A program made the translations under genes and the position numbers. Below, piece after piece: positions 49,703-58,205 of a stretch of 64,000 nt of DNA. Origin of the DNA: Chthoniobacterales bacterium. GTDB lineage: Bacteria > Verrucomicrobiota > Verrucomicrobiia > Chthoniobacterales > JACTMZ01. Position 1 is the stretch's first letter, and every line of letters starts with the position of its first letter. The stretch covers positions 160,406 through 224,405 of the forward strand of contig JAGYIO010000002.1 of NCBI GenBank assembly GCA_018402585.1, in the 5' to 3' direction. The notes under the pieces are model-generated. The model was not told where the DNA came from and ran no database searches. It saw only the letters and a list, made by a program, of their open reading frames with translations.

Positions 49703-51129
49703 AGGGCTGAGATGAAGCGCGCCTTGAGATCGTCCCACGTTTCCGTTCCGACGGCGACACGGAGGAGGTGGGGGTCGATGCCGCATTGCCTGGCCCACCC
49801 GAGTTCGTGGTAGTGGGCGAGTTGCACGTAAGGGCAGACGAGGGAGTATTTGGTGCCGATGCTGATGCCGTGGTTGATTTGGAGATTTTCGAAAATGCGG
49901 GGCGTATTTTCTCCGGCTTGGTGCGGGAGGAAGGAGAGCACAGCGCCGTAGCCGCCGTCCGGTTTGCGCAGTTTTTCGTAGACGGGCGACGGGTCGAGTC
50001 CGGGGTACCAGACTTGCTCGATCGCGGGATGGGCCTGGAGGAAGCGGGCGAGTTCGCGCGCGGTGGTGTTGGCCAGTCCCATCCGTTGGGGAAAATCACG
50101 CGAGTTGCGTTCGAGCACCGCGAGATCGCGGGCGTAGATCCCGCCGGGGGAGGTCGCGGGGAGTTGGTGGGCAAAGAGACCCTCCGGATTGACGGTGAGC
50201 GCGCCGGCCATGACATCGCCTTCGCCGGAGATCGCTTTGGTCAGGCTGCTGGCCACGAAGTCGACCTGCGGGAGGACGTCGACATTGAAGAAGGTGCCGA
50301 TCGTGTCATCGACGATGACGGGCACGCCGTGTTGTCTGGCCAGATTGTGCAGGGCAGGCAGATCCGGGGTGCGGAGGAGTGGGTTGCTCGGGAATTCGCA
50401 GAAGAGGCCGGCGATTTCTTCCTGCTCGAGCAGGGTGGCGAGGCGGGCTAAGTCCGCGGCGTCGCCGCGGGGGAAAAATTCCACTCCGGCGCCGAACCTC
50501 GAGAGAATTTTCAGCGTGTCCGTGTAGGGAAAGCCAAACATGACGGTGCGTCGTCCTGGTCGGCGTGCCGTCACCGCGGCGAAGGCGGTGAAGATGGCGG
50601 CCATGCCGCTCGGGTGGAGGCTGATGTTCGTCGCGGGGGCGCCGCTCCAGGAGGCGAGGCGGTCGCGCAGCGTTTGTTCGAGCGCGGGGTCCGGCGCGGC
50701 GAGGCGGCGGGAGGCGAGCCAATCTTCGGCGGCTCGCGAGGAGAGGATGCGGCCGGCGTGTTGCCAGAACGCGCGGGCCACGGGCAGATTTTCCGGCGGG
50801 AAGTAAGCCGCCCAGAGGCCGTCGACACAGGCGGCTTGGCCGGAGGCGAGTGCGGCGCATTGGGTGGCGGCCGCCTCGTTGGCAAAGGGGAGCACGTCGC
50901 GTTCGGGCTGCGCCGCGAGGGCGCTGCGGACCTCATTGATCAGCGGGTGGAAAAAAAAGCGCGGGTAGCCGGTGCGCAATGTCGCGAGGACGCGCGGGTC
51001 TTTTTCTTCGTAGCCGATGATGTCGTTCCAGGTGGGGAGGCAGACGGAGACGGCGTGGGGGGAAGCGGGGATGGGGCGGCCGAGGTTTTCGGGGCGGCAA
51101 AGGGGATCGCGGTGGAGCGGGTGGGTCAT
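49672..51129 (-). CDS. Cys/Met-metabolism PLP enzyme (cystathionine gamma-synthase-like)
   Basis: 485 aa from ATG 51129. The C-terminal 380 residues carry the Cys_Met_Meta_PP fold: SLHPSGMAAIFTAF, CEFPSNPLLRTPDL, VDDTIGTFFN and the PLP-binding Lys in SSLTKAISGEGDVMAG, then the substrate loop region QVWYPGLDPSP. The roughly 100-residue N-terminal extension is unusual for MetB (about 380 aa) and resembles fungal-type or 2-domain gamma-synthases. Likely works in trans-sulfuration or methionine synthesis next to the MalY-like lyase. The last residues (ALRAR) lie inside a palindromic repeat. Confidence 0.85.
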   Translation of the reverse strand: MTHPLHRDPLCRPENLGRPIPASPHAVSVCLPTWNDIIGYEEKDPRVLATLRTGYPRFFFHPLINEVRSALAAQPERDVLPFANEAAATQCAALASGQAACVDGLWAAYFPPENLPVARAFWQHAGRILSSRAAEDWLASRRLAAPDPALEQTLRDRLASWSGAPATNISLHPSGMAAIFTAFAAVTARRPGRRTVMFGFPYTDTLKILSRFGAGVEFFPRGDAADLARLATLLEQEEIAGLFCEFPSNPLLRTPDLPALHNLARQHGVPVIVDDTIGTFFNVDVLPQVDFVASSLTKAISGEGDVMAGALTVNPEGLFAHQLPATSPGGIYARDLAVLERNSRDFPQRMGLANTTARELARFLQAHPAIEQVWYPGLDPSPVYEKLRKPDGGYGAVLSFLPHQAGENTPRIFENLQINHGISIGTKYSLVCPYVQLAHYHELGWARQCGIDPHLLRVAVGTETWDDLKARFISALEADRALRAR

Positions 51130-51220
51130 CGCGGCGGGAAAGGTGGGGGCACGCGGTTCGCGGGCCGGCATGGAATCGAGCGGACGAGCGGGCCGCTCGT
51201 CCCTTCCTGAAAGGCGGAAG

Positions 51221-52366
51221 TCATCGTGAGTGCAGGGCCTGGGCCATGCGGGCGAGGGCTTCGTCGAGTTGCGCGCGCGGACAGCCGAAGTTGAGCCGGA
51301 GGAAACCGGCGGGGGCCCCGAAGGGGACACCGTCGGAGAGACCGACGCCGTGGTCTTCGAAGAACTTGGCCGGGTGGGCCAGGTGGAGTTCACGGGCGTC
51401 GAGCCAGGCGAGGTAAGTGGCTTCGACGTGAGAGGTGTGCAGGCCGGGGAGGGAGGTGGCGAGGAAGCTGGCCATGTGGTCGCGGTTGGCGCGGAGGACA
51501 TCGAGGAGTTGGTCGCGCCACGGCCAACCATGGCGCAGGGCCACCTCGCAACCGGTGTAGCCGAAGGCATTGACCTCGGTGATGAGGCCGCGCGCGGCGT
51601 GCTCGAAGGTGCGGCGGGTCGCCGCGTCGGGAATGACGAGAAACGCGCAGGCCAGGCCGGCCAGATTGAAAGTTTTGCTCGGTGCGAACATGGCGACGAC
51701 CGGCGGTCCGTCGGGGCCGGCGAATTTCAGTCCGCTGACGTGCGGGAGATCGTCGAGTATGAGGTCGCCATGGATTTCGTCCGAAATAAAAACAAGGTTG
51801 TGCTTTTGGCAGAAGTCGGCAAGCCGCGCGACGGTAGCCTCGGGAAAAACGCGTCCGACCGGATTGTGCGGGTTGCAGAGGATGAAAAGTTTTGTCCGCG
51901 GGGTGACGGTGCGCTCAAGGGCCTCGAAGTCGATATCCCACCTGCCGTCTTTTTCCAGGAGATCGACGGTGCGGAGTGCGACGCCGGCCTGTTTCGGGGC
52001 GGAAAGAAATGGCGGATAAACGGGGGTGCAGGTCAGGACTTCTTCGCCGGGTCGCACGAAGGCGCGGCAGGCGACATTGAGCGCGGGGACGAGGCCGGGG
52101 AACCAGACGATTTGTTCGGCGGTGGCGGTCACGCCGTGGCGGGTTTGCAAATATTCGAGAGCGGCTTCGACCGTCGACTTCGGCGGGATGGTGTAACCGA
52201 AGACGCCGTGGGCGGCGCGTTCTTGCAAGGCGGCGCTGATTTCCGGCGCGGAGACGAAATCCAAATCTGCGACCCACATGGGCAGCACGTCGCGTCCGGC
52301 GTAGCGCTCCCATTTGAGCGAGCCGGTGCCGTGGCGGTCGGGGCAGGTGGTGAAATCGTAGGTCAC
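51221..52366 (-). CDS. Cystathionine beta-lyase, MalY/PatB type
   Basis: 381 aa fold-type I aminotransferase-like PLP enzyme. Motifs: RDVLPMWVADLDF near the N-terminus (MalY/PatB signature), NPHNPVGRVF, SDEIHGDLIL and PLP Lys in APSKTFNLAGL. Converts cystathionine to homocysteine, pyruvate and ammonia in PatB-like enzymes. Starts at GTG 52366. Upstream of the gamma-synthase-like gene on the same strand, together a methionine branch. Confidence 0.9.
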   Translation of the reverse strand: MTYDFTTCPDRHGTGSLKWERYAGRDVLPMWVADLDFVSAPEISAALQERAAHGVFGYTIPPKSTVEAALEYLQTRHGVTATAEQIVWFPGLVPALNVACRAFVRPGEEVLTCTPVYPPFLSAPKQAGVALRTVDLLEKDGRWDIDFEALERTVTPRTKLFILCNPHNPVGRVFPEATVARLADFCQKHNLVFISDEIHGDLILDDLPHVSGLKFAGPDGPPVVAMFAPSKTFNLAGLACAFLVIPDAATRRTFEHAARGLITEVNAFGYTGCEVALRHGWPWRDQLLDVLRANRDHMASFLATSLPGLHTSHVEATYLAWLDARELHLAHPAKFFEDHGVGLSDGVPFGAPAGFLRLNFGCPRAQLDEALARMAQALHSR

Positions 52367-52416
52367 AGAACCTCAGAGCATGGCACTCCGATTAAACAGG
52401 GCAAGACGGATGCGCG

Positions 52417-53745
52417 TCAGGCGGCGGTCGGGCCGAATTTGAACCAGAGGAAGAAAAGGGCGAAAGCGGCTTGCAGGGCGATGGAGACCCAGCTGAAGGC
52501 GGTCATCCCCGCGCCTGGTTGCTGGTCCCGCGGCACCTCCGGGGCATGGACGGCGCGGTGGTTGAAAAAAGAAAGCACTGGTGCGGTGAGGAAAGACAGC
52601 GTGGTGGCCAGATCGACCAGCGCGGTGAAGCTCGACATGCCCCAGAAAAGGATGGCTAGCGCGCCGGTGCAAAGGATGGCGAAGGAAATACGGTAAACGC
52701 GGCGGTCGCCGTCGAGCGGGACGCTGGCGGCCGCGGACTGCGGGGCGAAGGCGAGGCGCAGCTGCACGACGAGGGCGGCGATGACCCGGGGAAACGCGTC
52801 GATGACTGTGACCGAGGTCGAGAGCATGACCAGAAAAGCAGCCGCACCGATGACCGGTCCGCTCCAGCCGCCGAGGGTCTCGGTGTAAAGGTCGATGACT
52901 TGGGCCGAAAATTTGGCCGGGTTGTTTTCGAAGGTCAGGCCTTGTCCATACATCATGCCGGTGCCGAGCAGGACGAAGGCGAGGGCGAGCAACGTGGTGG
53001 CCCCGTAACCGAGGTCGAAATCCATGAGCACGTCGCGCGGCGCGGGCCTCTGCGGCTGGTGCTTGGCGCGGGCCACGGCCCAGAGCGAACTCCACACCGA
53101 GATATCGACCGGGGCGGGCATCCAACCGATGAGCGCCACGCAGAACGCGATGCCGGCCAGGTCGAAGATGGTGAGGTCGGGCAGCAAGGCCCCCCAGGAC
53201 CATTCGATCCGCCCGAGGGCCATGGTCATGGCGGCCAGGGTGCAGATGGTGAGCACGGGCATGACCACTTTGATGAACCGGTCGAGCCAGGTGTAACCGC
53301 CCCCGGCGAGCAACGCGGCGACCAGAATCATGATGAGCGCGGCCACGGCCGCGGGTCCGGCAGTGGCCCCGAGGGTCGAGGCGATGAGCGGTTCGAGTCC
53401 GAAGACCGCAATGCCGACTCCGGCCGTGACCAAGGTCACCACTGCGATGACGGTGAACATGGTCCCGGCGGTCAGCAGGGTGAAAAGCACGAGGGTCCAG
53501 CGTCCTTGCCGCCGGTAGCCGTCGATCAGCGAGTGACCGGTGGCCGCGGCGTATTGCGGGCCGAAGCGGAAGGCGGGGAATTTGATCACGTTGGCGAGGA
53601 TGACGATGAGGAGCATCGAAAGTCCGAAGCTCGCGCCGGCCCGGGTGGACTGGACGAGATGCGATACACCGACGGCGGCCCCGGCGAAAAGGAGACCCGG
53701 GCCGAAGGCGGTCCAAAACGAGCGGGTTGCGGCCGGGGCCTTCAT
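52417..53745 (-). CDS. NRAMP-superfamily transporter lacking canonical metal ligands
   Basis: 442 aa, about 11 transmembrane helices. TM1 reads FGPGLLFAGAAVGVSHLVQSTRAG and TM6 GWMPAPVDISVW. The position matches NRAMP Mn/Fe transporters, but the DPGN of TM1 and the MPH of TM6 are changed: Asp/Asn absent, His replaced by Ala, Met kept. The subgroup is often annotated as NRAMP divalent-metal transporter; the true substrate is open. ATG 53745; upstream of malY on the same strand with a 50-bp gap. Confidence 0.85.
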   Translation of the reverse strand: MKAPAATRSFWTAFGPGLLFAGAAVGVSHLVQSTRAGASFGLSMLLIVILANVIKFPAFRFGPQYAAATGHSLIDGYRRQGRWTLVLFTLLTAGTMFTVIAVVTLVTAGVGIAVFGLEPLIASTLGATAGPAAVAALIMILVAALLAGGGYTWLDRFIKVVMPVLTICTLAAMTMALGRIEWSWGALLPDLTIFDLAGIAFCVALIGWMPAPVDISVWSSLWAVARAKHQPQRPAPRDVLMDFDLGYGATTLLALAFVLLGTGMMYGQGLTFENNPAKFSAQVIDLYTETLGGWSGPVIGAAAFLVMLSTSVTVIDAFPRVIAALVVQLRLAFAPQSAAASVPLDGDRRVYRISFAILCTGALAILFWGMSSFTALVDLATTLSFLTAPVLSFFNHRAVHAPEVPRDQQPGAGMTAFSWVSIALQAAFALFFLWFKFGPTAA

Positions 53746-53819
53746 GGGTGGGAAGGTTGATAAATGAAATTGCGGGTGGAGGGGAGAGAGAACCGCCGAG
53801 AGCGCGGAGGGCAAGCGGC

Positions 53820-53883
53820 GTCCCGCCTGTCAGGTCTGGTTGTGACGGGCGGGACCCGCGCACGGGCGGGTAGGCTGCCCGTG
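53820..53883. repeat. Palindromic repeat, tandem hairpins (nest copy 1)
   Basis: Hairpin GTCCCGCCTGTCA / TGACGGGCGGGAC (one G-T) followed by CACGGGC / GCCCGTG. First of five palindromic units in the 680-bp gap between the NRAMP and GNAT genes. Confidence 0.7.
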
Positions 53884-53931
53884 GCCCTTGATTAAGCCGT
53901 CACGCGTTCACCCACCGACCGCCGCAACAAG

Positions 53932-53997
53932 AGGTGGATCGCGCCCTCCGGGCGATGGGGGTGGGGATGATCGCGATGGGGACATCACGATCCACCT
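53932..53997. repeat. Double-hairpin palindromic repeat (nest copy 2)
   Basis: Outer 10-bp arms AGGTGGATCG / CGATCCACCT, hairpin 1 CGCCC-TCC-GGGCG, hairpin 2 GATG-GGGA-CATC. Shares GTGGATCGCGCC with copy E. Confidence 0.8.
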
Positions 53998-54001
53998 AGG
54001 G

Positions 54002-54050
54002 CTTTTTCGGCGAAACCCTTTAGGGGTGCGACATTGGTTTTGCCGAAAAG
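54002..54050. repeat. Inverted repeat (nest copy 3)
   Basis: CTTTTTCGGCGAAACC pairs with GGTTTTGCCGAAAAG (two small irregularities) around a short CCCTTTAGGGG stem. Confidence 0.65.
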
Positions 54051-54107
54051 TGGCACGGGCATCTTGCCCGTGATCACATGACATCATCGGCAGGATGCCG
54101 ATGCCAC
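54050..54107. repeat. Double-hairpin palindromic repeat (nest copy 4, type example)
   Basis: Outer GTGGCA / TGCCAC, hairpin 1 CACGGGCA-TCT-TGCCCGTG, hairpin 2 CATCGGCA-GGA-TGCCGATG. The cleanest copy of the family, 58 bp. Confidence 0.85.
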
Positions 54108-54168
54108 GTAGTCCAAACCCTGATGGATCAAACGAGACAGCGTAAAGACTCGTATCGAAAACGCTCTA

Positions 54169-54399
54169 AGCTAAGCCGTAACCATGCAATTGAAGACGCA
54201 ATAAAAGCGCGGCTTGGTTCGGTTTGTCCAGGGGGCACGGCCGTCCCGGCCGTGTTGTCGGGTCGTGACGGGCGGGACGCCCGTGCCCCCTTGGCGACGT
54301 GCCACCTCGCTCACCAAATAGTTAGTCAACTCTCGCCCAGACGCGACTCTGTTGCCGTGCCAGAAATGGCAGAATGTTTTGCCTGGTTACGGCTAAGCT
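54169..54399. repeat. Composite palindromic repeat (nest copy 5)
   Basis: Terminal 21-bp arms AGCTAAGCCGTAACCATGCAA and TTGCCTGGTTACGGCTAAGC(T) are inverted copies with two mismatches. Inside lies a double-hairpin unit (54231-54290) with outer GGGGGCA / TGCCCCC, CACGGCCG-TCC-CGGCCGTG and CGGGCG-GGA-CGCCCG. The left flank and core match copy A at 7756-7876. Confidence 0.78.
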
Positions 54400-54428
54400 G
54401 TGTCCAGCCGTCACTCCCAGAAGCGGCC

Positions 54429-55103
54429 TCAGGCTGTGGTGGACTCCATGAGGATGCCGTCGTCGAGGTCCTTGACGATGGTGCAGAGGTAGACGGGTTC
54501 GGCGTGGTGGGCGCGGTATTTGGTGATCTCTTTTTTTTCCACCACCCGGAAACCGAAGCGCTCGAAGACTTTGGCGCCGCGGCGTTCCTCGAAGGTGACG
54601 ACCTGGCCGAAGACGGCGGTTTCACCGTGGGCGCGGAGGTGCTGCAGAAATTGGAAGAGCAACTCGCGCGATCGGACCAGACCCTGGACCTCGGGGAGCA
54701 GGTTGAAATGGAAATGCGGCAGGCGGCGCGGCGCGGCGGGGACTTCATGCCAGGCATTGAGGATGATCCAGCGGACAAAAGCCCGGGATGATGGGTTGTA
54801 GCGGGGGTAACGGAAAACGCCGCGGGCGAAGAGTGAGAGGTTGTGGAAAAAATTATGCAACTGGTGAAGGAGCGGACGCCGGGAGCCCATGAGGTAGCCT
54901 TTCAATTCGCCATCCTGCTCGAGGACAAAAGTCGATTCGGGTTCCCAGTCGGTGTAGAAGCGGGTGAGATAATCGGCGAAAAGTTCGCGGTCTTCGAAGA
55001 CGGGATCGATCGCTTTGCCCAGGTAGCCCGTTTCGCAGCAAAGGCGGCGCACGCCCGCGCGGTCGGACGGACGGAACGGTCGGATCACGGTAGCGGCGGC
55101 CAT
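54429..55103 (-). CDS. GNAT-family N-acetyltransferase-like protein
   Basis: About 224 aa from ATG 55103. The N-terminal TVIRPFRPSDRAGVRRLCCETG is the usual GNAT opening. The mid-part FVLEQDGELKGYLMGSR corresponds to strands beta3/beta4, and VVTFEERRGAKVFERFGFRVVEKKEI to the closing GF-x-V segment. The central R/Q-x-x-G-x-G/A acetyl-CoA loop is degenerate, so activity is uncertain. Stands alone between repeat-rich gaps. Confidence 0.7.
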   Translation of the reverse strand: MAAATVIRPFRPSDRAGVRRLCCETGYLGKAIDPVFEDRELFADYLTRFYTDWEPESTFVLEQDGELKGYLMGSRRPLLHQLHNFFHNLSLFARGVFRYPRYNPSSRAFVRWIILNAWHEVPAAPRRLPHFHFNLLPEVQGLVRSRELLFQFLQHLRAHGETAVFGQVVTFEERRGAKVFERFGFRVVEKKEITKYRAHHAEPVYLCTIVKDLDDGILMESTTA

Positions 55104-55234
55104 GGCGTCGGGGAAGACTGAGCAGAGGCGGGCCAAATCGCCAGCTTTGATCGGCGGCGAGAGAAGACGATGTGGTCCCGGCGCGTCGGGGACGCCGCGC
55201 CCTGCCTTATATCGTCATGGCCTGGGGCTATTAA

Positions 55235-55293
55235 GTGGCCTCGGCATCTTGCCGATGGGTTGGGATCGTTCTGGGCCGGGAGGCCCATGCCAC
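55235..55293. repeat. Double-hairpin palindromic repeat (copy J)
   Basis: Outer GTGGC / GCCAC, hairpin 1 TCGGCA-TCT-TGCCGA, hairpin 2 TGGGCC-GGGA-GGCCCA. Lies just downstream of the glycosyltransferase gene (minus). Confidence 0.78.
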
Positions 55294-55313
55294 GGGGACG
55301 GCGGTGAGTTGGC

Positions 55314-56474
55314 TCAACGGCGCGCTACTTCGCTGTAGAGCTGGAAAAGGCGCTCGAAGACGCGGTCCCAATCGTAGAATTGGTGCACGCGGGCCGCGGC
55401 TGCTTTTCCTTCGGCCGCGAGGTCGCGTTGGGCTATGGCGCGGATGGCGGCGGCCAGGGCCGGTGCGGAATTTTCCGCGGCCCATTGCAATTGGTCGGTG
55501 AAGATGATGCGGTCCATGTAGCTGCCGCGGATGCCGACCACGGGTGTGCCGCAGGCTTGGCTTTCCAGGGCGACGAGGCCGAAGGTTTCCTCCACGCCGG
55601 GGTGGACGAAAAGATCGGCGCTGCGGTAGAGGCGGGCGAGTTGGCCTCCGTCGCCTTGGTAGGGCAGCCAATGGACGTTTTCGTTTTTTTCGCGCAGGCG
55701 GACAAGGTGGCGGCGTTCGGGGCCGTCGCCGGTCACGAGCAGGGCGAAGCGGGCATCACCAAGTTGGGTGAACGCGTCGAAGAGGGTGGTGACATTTTTT
55801 TCCGGCGAGAGGCGCCCGACGTAGAGCAAGAGGGTTTTCTCGCCGGGGATGCCGAGGGCTGCGCGCACCTCGGCATTTTCGTCCGGGTCGGCTCTGGCGT
55901 GGAAGAGTTTGGTGTCGACGCCGAGTTCGCCGAGGCGGGTGTTCTGTACGCCCCAGTCTTGCAGGAGGCGGGCGAGGGCGGGGGAGGGAACGATGGTGGC
56001 GGCGAAGCGGTTGTAGAGTTCGCGCACGTAGCGGCGAGCCACGTCGCGCGTGATGTCGACCGCGATGTGGCCGAAGAATTTGTCAATGGTGCGGAGGTAG
56101 GCCTCGGGAAAGTGCGAGTGGTAAAAGGCAACCACGGGGATGCCGAGAGCGCGGCCGGAGGCGAGGGCTTTCCAGGCCACTTGATACGGGTCGCCGGATT
56201 CGATGACATCGGGGCGCTCGCCTTCGAGGATTTCCTCGATGGCATTCAGATCGAGCAGGGCACGGTAGCGGGCGGTGCGCGAGACGAGCGGGGAACGGAT
56301 GGTGTAGGTGCGGGAGAGCCCGTCTTCGCGGCATTCGTTTTTCTCCCCGGGGATGATGAGCACGTGCTGATCGTCCGGCCGGGCGCGGCGCATCCAGGCG
56401 ACTTTTTCCGAAATGTAGCGTTTTACCCCGCCGCTGACTGGCGAGTAGAATTGGGTAAGGTCGCAGATTTTCAT
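55314..56474 (-). CDS. Glycosyltransferase family 4 protein
   Basis: 386 aa GT-B fold retaining glycosyltransferase. N-terminal domain begins MKICDLTQFYSPVSGGVKRY. Linker YVGRLSPEKNVTTLFDAF; C-terminal donor site with LFVHPGVEETFGLVALESQACGTPVV containing the E-x7-E motif. Resembles alpha-mannosyl/glucosyltransferases acting on lipids or polysaccharides; donor and acceptor cannot be set. 45 bp downstream of trxB on the same strand. Confidence 0.9.
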   Translation of the reverse strand: MKICDLTQFYSPVSGGVKRYISEKVAWMRRARPDDQHVLIIPGEKNECREDGLSRTYTIRSPLVSRTARYRALLDLNAIEEILEGERPDVIESGDPYQVAWKALASGRALGIPVVAFYHSHFPEAYLRTIDKFFGHIAVDITRDVARRYVRELYNRFAATIVPSPALARLLQDWGVQNTRLGELGVDTKLFHARADPDENAEVRAALGIPGEKTLLLYVGRLSPEKNVTTLFDAFTQLGDARFALLVTGDGPERRHLVRLREKNENVHWLPYQGDGGQLARLYRSADLFVHPGVEETFGLVALESQACGTPVVGIRGSYMDRIIFTDQLQWAAENSAPALAAAIRAIAQRDLAAEGKAAAARVHQFYDWDRVFERLFQLYSEVARR

Positions 56475-56518
56475 GGGCCGCGGCGGGCCGGCGGCGGGAC
56501 GCCGAGGTCACAAGGGGA

Positions 56519-57439
56519 TCATTCGCGCGCGGCGAGGTAACGTTCGGCCTCGATGGCCGCGGCGCAACCTTGGCCGGCGGCGGTGATGGCCTGCCGGTAG
56601 ACATGGTCGGCCACATCGCCGGCGGCAAAGACGCCGGGGATATTGGTCCGCACGGCCTCATGCTGCACGAGGTAACCGTTGTCGTCCGTTTCGAGCTTGC
56701 CCCGGAACGGCGCGGTGTTCGGCGTGTGGCCGATGGCAACGAAGACGCATTCCACCGCGATCTCCTCGCGGGAGCCGGTTCCGGTATTTTCGAGCACGAT
56801 GCCGCAGATGTGACCCTTGGGGTCGGCCAGGTATTCGACCGGCTTGCGGTTCCAGAGCGGTTTGATTTTCGGGTTGGCCAAGGTGCGGTCGGCCATGATT
56901 TTCGAGGCGCGCAGGGTGTCGCGGCGGTGGATAAGGTAGACTACGGAGGCAAAACGGGTGAGGAAATTTGCTTCTTCGCAAGCCGAGTCGCCGCCGCCGA
57001 TGACGCAGACCGGGACGTTGCGGTAAAAAGCGCCGTCGCAGGTGGCGCAGGAAGTAAGGCCGTGTCCGATGAATTTCTTTTCATCAGCCAGACCCGGCCA
57101 TCTGGCCGCGGCACCGCTGGCCACGATGAGGGTCTCCGTTTCCAACCACTGGCCGTCGACTTTGATCCGGTGATGACTGTCGCCCGGCTCGAATTCCTCG
57201 AGCGTGCCGAATTGAAAACGTGCGCCGAATTTTTCGGCCTGGGCCTGCATACTCATGATGAGGTCGGGTCCATCAACCCCTTGGGGGAAGCCTGGAAAGT
57301 TCTCCACTGCGCTGGTAGTGGTCAGCTGCCCGCCGGGCTGCAGGCCTTGCAGGACGAGCGGGGCAAGCGAGGCGCGGCCCGCGTAGATGGCTGCGGTGAG
57401 TCCGGCGCAACCGGTGCCGACAATAACAACTTTTTCCAT
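56519..57439 (-). CDS. trxB: Thioredoxin reductase
   Basis: NADPH-dependent FAD enzyme reducing thioredoxin. 306 aa. FAD loop IVGTGCAGLTAAIYAGRASL, redox-active CATC in SCATCDGAFYRN, NADPH loop VIGGGDSACEEANFL and the C-terminal FAD motif GVFAAGDVADHVYRQAITAAGQGCAAA. Length and motif order are standard. Start ATG 57439. Confidence 0.96.
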   Translation of the reverse strand: MEKVVIVGTGCAGLTAAIYAGRASLAPLVLQGLQPGGQLTTTSAVENFPGFPQGVDGPDLIMSMQAQAEKFGARFQFGTLEEFEPGDSHHRIKVDGQWLETETLIVASGAAARWPGLADEKKFIGHGLTSCATCDGAFYRNVPVCVIGGGDSACEEANFLTRFASVVYLIHRRDTLRASKIMADRTLANPKIKPLWNRKPVEYLADPKGHICGIVLENTGTGSREEIAVECVFVAIGHTPNTAPFRGKLETDDNGYLVQHEAVRTNIPGVFAAGDVADHVYRQAITAAGQGCAAAIEAERYLAARE

Positions 57440-57515
57440 GAGGAGCGAAGATTAGCCCAGAGTCGGCGCCGGGGCCAAGCTCGGGAGGATGCAAGGGCTG
57501 AGGGGGTGAGAGGGG

Positions 57516-58070
57516 TCAGTCGAGGATGGCACGTACGGCGCGCTCCAGCTCGGCGAAGCGTTCGTCGCTGAGCACCGAGACTCGGGAGCAGGACTCGAGG
57601 TCGGCGTCCATTTCGGCCCAGGAGCGGCAGCCGACGAAAGACTTTTGCCAAGGGACGCGTTGGGGCGGCTCAAGGCGGTAAACGCGAAGCAGGGCGACCT
57701 GCACGCCGGGCGCGGGCTTTTGGACGAAGCGCGTTTCGACCTCTTCGGGAGTCAAAATATGAAAGGCCTGCAAGCGACTCAAGACCGCCCGGTCGGTGAC
57801 CAATTTGTGCCAAACCAAAGTGGCGGCATGGCGGACCTCTACTAATTCGCGCTCGCCTTCCTGGCCGTCCTGCCGCGCCGCAAAGTCGGCTTCCGGCACA
57901 ACGCGCTCGGATTGCTGGTGGAAAAAAGTCGGGAGGAGGACAAACTCTTCGTGTTCGAAGCGCAGGCCGTCCTTCCCCTCGGCAATGCCGCCTTTGCGGA
58001 TCACGACCACCTGGCGCCCGGAGCCGAGCGCCTCGCAAACAACGTCCCATTCTTTCAGTGCGGGCAACAT
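57516..58070 (-). CDS. DUF1802 family protein
   Basis: About 184 aa from ATG 58070. The opening ALKEWDVVCEALGSGRQVVVIRKGGIAEG..FEHEEFVLLPTFFHQQ matches the pattern of DUF1802 proteins, which are uncharacterised and cytoplasmic. The track ORF adds 27 residues that overlap the intergenic region. Divergent from bamA; 135 bp between them. Confidence 0.83.
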   Translation of the reverse strand: MLPALKEWDVVCEALGSGRQVVVIRKGGIAEGKDGLRFEHEEFVLLPTFFHQQSERVVPEADFAARQDGQEGERELVEVRHAATLVWHKLVTDRAVLSRLQAFHILTPEEVETRFVQKPAPGVQVALLRVYRLEPPQRVPWQKSFVGCRSWAEMDADLESCSRVSVLSDERFAELERAVRAILD

Positions 58071-58205
58071 AGCTCCCTTTATAGCCTCGCTGGCACTCGC
58101 GGCCAAGCTGTGTCGCGGGTGGGTATTCCGTCTTGACCTGACCTTCCGCATCCCCCAGTAAAGGCGGTTTCGTCAGATCCTACCGGCCGACCAAACCGCA
58201 TCTTC

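Noticed and set aside
51230-52696. 488-aa plus-strand ORF opposite the MalY-like gene
   Set aside because: Shadow frame rich in Gly/Glu/Asp; MalY signature motifs are on the minus strand.
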